64,000 bases of DNA from AC-32 sp963813435 (GTDB taxonomy: Bacteria > Actinomycetota > Thermoleophilia > Gaiellales > Gaiellaceae), in the NCBI GenBank assembly GCA_963813435.1, contig CAWEYY010000003.1, forward strand, positions 620,001 through 684,000, given 5' to 3'. Shown piece after piece: positions 60,338 through 64,000 of this stretch (position 1 is its first letter; each line of letters opens with the position of its first letter). Position numbers and translations under genes: made by a program. The notes under the pieces are model-generated. The model ran no database searches. It was not told the origin of the DNA and saw only the letters and a list, made by a program, of their open reading frames with translations.

Positions 60338-61066
60338 ATGGACTTCCGTCTCTACGGCCAGATTCTTTGGCGGCACAAGCTGCTGGTCATCGGCGGCCTC
60401 GTGCTCGCCATTTTCCTGGCCGAGCTCTCGATCGTGCGTGTGAGCTCGAGCGGGACGATCCGATACCGTCAGTCTGAGGTCTGGTCGAGCACGACGCGAC
60501 TCGGCGTCAAGCAGGCCGGGCGCTCGCTCGGCGACACCGGGTCGCAAAGCGTCCTCCCTGAGCAAAGCGCGCCCGATCTCAACGGGATCGCGCTTCTGTA
60601 CGCGCAGCTTGCGACGAGCGACGACGTCCGCAGGCTCATGCTCAAGGACGGCCCGATCCGGGGGACGATCACGGCGGATCCGGTGGTGGTGAACATCACG
60701 CAGTACCTGCCGCTGATCGACCTGACCGCGATGTCGAACAGCCCGAAGGGTGCGGTTACGCTCGCGCAACGCGGCGCGACAGCTCTCGAAACGTACGGCC
60801 AGGCCCAGCAGAGCACCATTCCTGCGTCGAAGCGCTTCGTCATTGAGCCGGTGCAAGCCCCGTCGGACCCGACCGTCGTTCGAGGGCGGTCGAAGACCAT
60901 GCCGATCCTGATCTTCCTCGTGGTGATGTTCGCGTTCGTCGGTCTCGCGTTCCTCCTCGAGAACGCGAAGGCGCGCAAGAGCGACTCCGACAGCGGCGAC
61001 GACCAGATGCATCGCGCCGCCGGCGTCGAGCCACAGCACCAGCCGTCTCAGCGTCGATCGGCCTAG
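60338..61066 (+). CDS. Wzz-like chain-length or polysaccharide co-polymerase membrane protein
   Basis: A 242-residue protein with a membrane helix near each end (LLVIGGLVLAIFLAELSIV and MPILIFLVVMFAFVGLAFLL) and an extracytoplasmic middle. This is the layout of Wzz/CapA co-polymerases. No kinase domain is fused; the cytoplasmic tail is polar. It starts two bases after the LuxR gene and ends five bases before the polymerase, so it shares their operon. Confidence 0.75.
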   Translation: MDFRLYGQILWRHKLLVIGGLVLAIFLAELSIVRVSSSGTIRYRQSEVWSSTTRLGVKQAGRSLGDTGSQSVLPEQSAPDLNGIALLYAQLATSDDVRRLMLKDGPIRGTITADPVVVNITQYLPLIDLTAMSNSPKGAVTLAQRGATALETYGQAQQSTIPASKRFVIEPVQAPSDPTVVRGRSKTMPILIFLVVMFAFVGLAFLLENAKARKSDSDSGDDQMHRAAGVEPQHQPSQRRSA

Positions 61067-61070
61067 CGCC

Positions 61071-62621
61071 GTGAGCCGCGCGGTTTCGGTACCGGCAACT
61101 CGCGGTCCGATCGCCTCGATGGCGTTCGTGGTCCTTGCGCTGGTCCTGCTGACGCTGAGCGTTGCCGGGGGCAATACCACCGCGACGCATGTGGCGGTCC
61201 CGATCGTGGTCCTGGCGAGCCTCGGGGCGATGCTGACCCATATCGGCTACATCCCGTGGCCACGGCTGATCGCGACTCTCGTCCTGATCATCCTCTTCAT
61301 CCCGATCCGGCGCTACACGCTTCCGGGCAGCCTCCCGTTCCAGCTCGAGCCGTACCGCGTGTTCGTGGCACTGCTCGTGCTCGGCTGGGCGGGATCGCTC
61401 CTCGTCGACTCGCGGACCACGTTTCGCCGGACGGGATTCGAAGGCCCGCTCATCCTGATCCTGGCATCCGCCTGCGCGTCCGAGCTGGCGAACCCTGGGC
61501 GCGTCGCCACCATCTCGAGCCAGGTGAACAAGAGCCTCCTGTTCCTGCTGAGCTTCGTCCTCGTCCTCTATGTGATCGTGAGCGCGATTCGCCGGCTCGA
61601 CGACGTCGACTTCCTGGTGAAGACGCTCGTCGTGGGCGGGAGCCTCGTCGCCGTCTCCGCGATCGTCGAGGGGCGGACTGGTTTCAACGTGTTCAACCAC
61701 CTCTCGCGTGTCATGCCTCTGCTGCACAACACCGGCGACGCGGGCGGGCCGGACATGCTCCGTTTCGGCTCCGCCCGGATGCGGGTCTTCGCCTCCTCTC
61801 AGCATCCGATCGCACTGAGCGCCGCGTTTGTGATGATCGCGCCGCTTGCCCTCTACCTCGCGCGTCGCTACGCCCAGCGCCGCTGGTGGGCCTGCGCGCT
61901 CGTGCTCGTCGTCGCGTGTTCATCGACCGTTTCCCGCACGGGCATCCTGATGCTCGTCGTGGTCGGCGTGGTCTTTCTCTGGCTTCGACCCAAGGAGACG
62001 CGGCGGATGTGGCCCGCGCTCTTGCCGGCGCTGCTCGTGATCCACGTCGCCCTTCCCGGCACGCTCGGCTCGATCAAGAACTCGTTCGCGCCTCCCGGCG
62101 GCCTTGTGAAGGAGCAGCAGAAGGACTCCGGTCAGATCGGCAGCGGACGCATCGCCGACGTCAAGCCCGCCCTCCACGAGTGGAAGCGGGAGCCCCTCTT
62201 CGGACAGGGCTATGGGACACGCCTCACCGACCCCTCCGTGGCCTCTGGCCAGACGCAGATTCTGGATGACCAGTGGCTCACGACCTTGCTGGAGATGGGC
62301 GCGCTCGGCTTCGCCGGATGGCTCTGGTTCTTCATACGGGCCGTTCGGAAGTTCGGAGCCGAGGCGAAACGCGACCAATCTCCGCGAGGTTGGCTGCTGG
62401 CCTCGATCACAGCCGCCGTGACCGCCTACGCGGTCGGGATGCTGACGTACGACGCGTTCTCGTTCATCCAGGTCACCTTCCTGCTGTTCATCTTCGTCGG
62501 CCTCGGCGCCGCCCTGCTGGCCGAGCAGCCTGTCCCCCGCCCCGTCGAACAACCCGTACCTGCACCAAGCAGGCGGAGCTCGTCGCCTGTCCGCCCTGCC
62601 GAGAGCACGTCCGGCGCGTAG
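61071..62621 (+). CDS. O-antigen ligase/Wzy-like polysaccharide polymerase
   Basis: A 516-residue membrane protein with about eleven helices and a large external loop. The loop holds HEWKREPLFGQGYGTRLTDP, the Wzy_C pattern seen in WaaL-type ligases. VSRTGILMLVVVGVVFLWLR is typical of the family. The start is GTG at 61071 and the tail is proline-rich. It likely polymerises or ligates the lipid-linked glycan outside the membrane. Confidence 0.85.
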   Translation: MSRAVSVPATRGPIASMAFVVLALVLLTLSVAGGNTTATHVAVPIVVLASLGAMLTHIGYIPWPRLIATLVLIILFIPIRRYTLPGSLPFQLEPYRVFVALLVLGWAGSLLVDSRTTFRRTGFEGPLILILASACASELANPGRVATISSQVNKSLLFLLSFVLVLYVIVSAIRRLDDVDFLVKTLVVGGSLVAVSAIVEGRTGFNVFNHLSRVMPLLHNTGDAGGPDMLRFGSARMRVFASSQHPIALSAAFVMIAPLALYLARRYAQRRWWACALVLVVACSSTVSRTGILMLVVVGVVFLWLRPKETRRMWPALLPALLVIHVALPGTLGSIKNSFAPPGGLVKEQQKDSGQIGSGRIADVKPALHEWKREPLFGQGYGTRLTDPSVASGQTQILDDQWLTTLLEMGALGFAGWLWFFIRAVRKFGAEAKRDQSPRGWLLASITAAVTAYAVGMLTYDAFSFIQVTFLLFIFVGLGAALLAEQPVPRPVEQPVPAPSRRSSSPVRPAESTSGA

Positions 62622-62639
62622 GCGCCGCGTCGGGGCGGT

Positions 62640-63533
62640 TCAGGCGGCCACGCGTCGCCGACGGCCGATGGCCTCGGCGGCGCGGAGAGGGACAAGGCGG
62701 ATGCTCTGCTGCCGTCGCAGGTACGCGCGCGCCGACTCGTCGGCACATCGCGGCTCCCGAGCGACCGCGGCCTTTGTGTAGCCCCAGATCATGGCCAGCG
62801 CGGCCGGCTCTCGACGCGCCTGCCAGAACGCCCGCAGCACGAGATACCACGGGCGGTAGCCAAGGAAGCGCGCCGCGCGACCTTGTGCCGCACGTGCGCG
62901 GTACGCGGAGCCGTCCCGCTCTCCTTCGCGACGATGATGCCGGAACGGGAGACCCTTGAAGGTCTTCGTTTTCCAGTCTCGGGCGTTCGCGCGGAACTCG
63001 TCGACGCCGTCCCACCCCATCCGCTGCTCGAGCGGAAGAACCTGCTCGAGGCACGTTCGACGATACGCTCGCGAGGCTCCCCAGACGGTCGTTCCGGTCA
63101 CATGGCGTTCGAGCCACTCGCCGTCCTGCTGCTCGTAGCAAGTGCCGCTGGCCATCCCGAGCATCGGGTCGGAGGCGAACTCTCCCACGAGGCGTTCGAA
63201 GTATTCCGGGCCGAACGACGTGTCGGCGTCGAGCTTCACGATGACGTCGGACTCGTCCGAGAGGATCGACAGTCCGAGCTCGAAGGCCCGAACGATCGGA
63301 CCGCCTCGTGCGACGCCACCGTCGTCCGCGAGCGAGGCCGAGGCAGTCCAGCTGTGCGCCTCGACGAGCTGCCCGACGATCGCCGGGGTCTCGTCGGTCG
63401 AGCCGGTGTCGACGATCACCCAGCTCGCAGGCAAGAGACGCTGTTCCGCGAGCGCGTCGGCGAGGCGCCGTAGATTGGAAGCCTCGTTCCGGACCGGCGT
63501 GATAACCGCGTAGCTGAGCGGCCTCTCGGTCAC
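62640..63533 (-). CDS. Family 2 glycosyltransferase
   Basis: A 297-residue GT-A enzyme. YAVITPVRNEASNLRRLADA, SWVIVDTGSTDETPAIVGQL and DVIVKLDADTSFGPEYFERL are the donor and metal motifs. The GTG at 63533 overlaps the stop of the asparagine synthase gene (GTGA). It may transfer a hexose onto the growing repeat. Confidence 0.87.
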   Translation of the reverse strand: MTERPLSYAVITPVRNEASNLRRLADALAEQRLLPASWVIVDTGSTDETPAIVGQLVEAHSWTASASLADDGGVARGGPIVRAFELGLSILSDESDVIVKLDADTSFGPEYFERLVGEFASDPMLGMASGTCYEQQDGEWLERHVTGTTVWGASRAYRRTCLEQVLPLEQRMGWDGVDEFRANARDWKTKTFKGLPFRHHRREGERDGSAYRARAAQGRAARFLGYRPWYLVLRAFWQARREPAALAMIWGYTKAAVAREPRCADESARAYLRRQQSIRLVPLRAAEAIGRRRRVAA

Positions 63534-64000
63534 GCCGGAATGGGCTGCGGAGCGGGCGAAGCCGATCCGAGCGCGCGCGGAAGGTACGAGGAGAGCCAGA
63601 CCTCGAGCATCAGAATCGAGAGCAGCACATACGCGTTCCCCGTCTCCGTGCCGTCTGCGTGCCCCTTGACTAGCTCCTCGACGCGCCGGCGGTCGAGCAG
63701 CTCGGCGTAGCGCGGGTTGGGCCCCAGCAGGTAGTCCGAGATCGCGCCCTGGGTCTGTGCGCGGAACCAGCTGTCCACCGCGGCGTTGAAGAACCCGACC
63801 TTGGGCTTGTCGATGATCCGGTCGGGAATGAGCCCGCGGGCGACGTGCTTCAGGACGTGCTTCGTGTCCAGCCGGCGGATCTTGTGCCGCGCCGGAATCG
63901 TCGCGCAGAGCTCGACCACGTGGTGGTCGAGGAACGGCACGCGCACTTCGAGCGAGTGCGCCATGGAGGCGCGGTCGAAGTAGTGAAGCATGTCGTCGAC
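63530..64000 (-). CDS. asnB: Asparagine synthase (glutamine-hydrolysing), C-terminal part
   Basis: The last 156 or so residues of an AsnB-type enzyme that continues beyond the window end. DMLHYFDRASMAHSLEVRVP then FLDHHVVELCATIPARHKIR is the conserved late synthetase segment. PDRIIDKPKVGFFNAAVDSW follows. AsnB homologues often occur in surface-glycan clusters, where they may amidate a sugar acid. It differs clearly from the lasso cyclase at 26700. The synthetase P-loop lies outside the window. Confidence 0.88.
   Translation of the reverse strand, partial: VDDMLHYFDRASMAHSLEVRVPFLDHHVVELCATIPARHKIRRLDTKHVLKHVARGLIPDRIIDKPKVGFFNAAVDSWFRAQTQGAISDYLLGPNPRYAELLDRRRVEELVKGHADGTETGNAYVLLSILMLEVWLSSYLPRALGSASPAPQPIPA

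Overview
The window is about 68-70% GC by eye. Genes are tightly packed, many overlap by ATGA or GTGA, and GTG and TTG starts are frequent. The gene content suggests a soil-type actinobacterium, most likely a deep lineage such as Thermoleophilia (Gaiellales or Solirubrobacterales). That placement is inference; there is no rRNA gene or marker to confirm it. No tRNA, rRNA, CRISPR array or transposase was found.

Positions 1-12,600 (minus strand) form a polyamine uptake and putrescine catabolism region. An Lrp-type regulator heads potA-potD-potB-potC and a class III aminotransferase that runs off the window. A universal stress protein and an APC permease follow. A second potA-potD-potB-potC set then ends in a gamma-aminobutyraldehyde dehydrogenase (patD). 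The two outer promoters share one architecture. Most genes in the first 5.5 kb carry one- or two-base insertions that look like consensus errors.

Positions 12,600-24,000 hold general genes: a zinc ribbon, a BON-domain protein, a diguanylate cyclase, a protein with 49 consecutive prolines, 2-oxoglutarate dehydrogenase E1, small membrane proteins, a Cys-rich secreted protein and hydantoinase subunits A and B.

Positions 24,100-31,343 are a lasso-peptide biosynthetic cluster. It has a LuxR-type regulator, PqqD-like leader-binding protein (B1), HPr-kinase-like tailoring kinase, transglutaminase-like protease (B2), a 50-residue precursor and an asparagine-synthase-like cyclase (C). Convergent to these lie a nucleotidyltransferase and a two-gene ABC exporter. 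The precursor has the expected leader motif, a Gly1/Asp9 ring and a C-terminal Ser, which suits a C-terminally phosphorylated lasso peptide. This is the most notable system in the window.

Positions 31,400-34,600 carry a DNA glycosylase, a LuxR regulator with a degenerate receiver, a structured non-coding stretch and two small proteins.

Positions 34,584-64,000 are an exopolysaccharide or cell-surface glycan locus: two MOP flippases, several GT2 glycosyltransferases, a sugar epimerase, WecB, an Alg14/Alg13-like split glycosyltransferase, a Wzz-like protein, an O-antigen-ligase-like polymerase, a small LuxR regulator and a partial asparagine synthase. Inside it sit two giant secreted proteins built from FN3, LamG, Ig-like, amidotransferase-like and deacetylase-like modules. 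The first begins with a copper-radical-oxidase (galactose oxidase/GlxA-like) domain and contains a 2.1-kb near-identical tandem duplication with frameshifts. A palindrome CTAGCC-N4-GGCTAG recurs upstream of the lasso exporter and of two glycan transcription units, hinting at one regulon.
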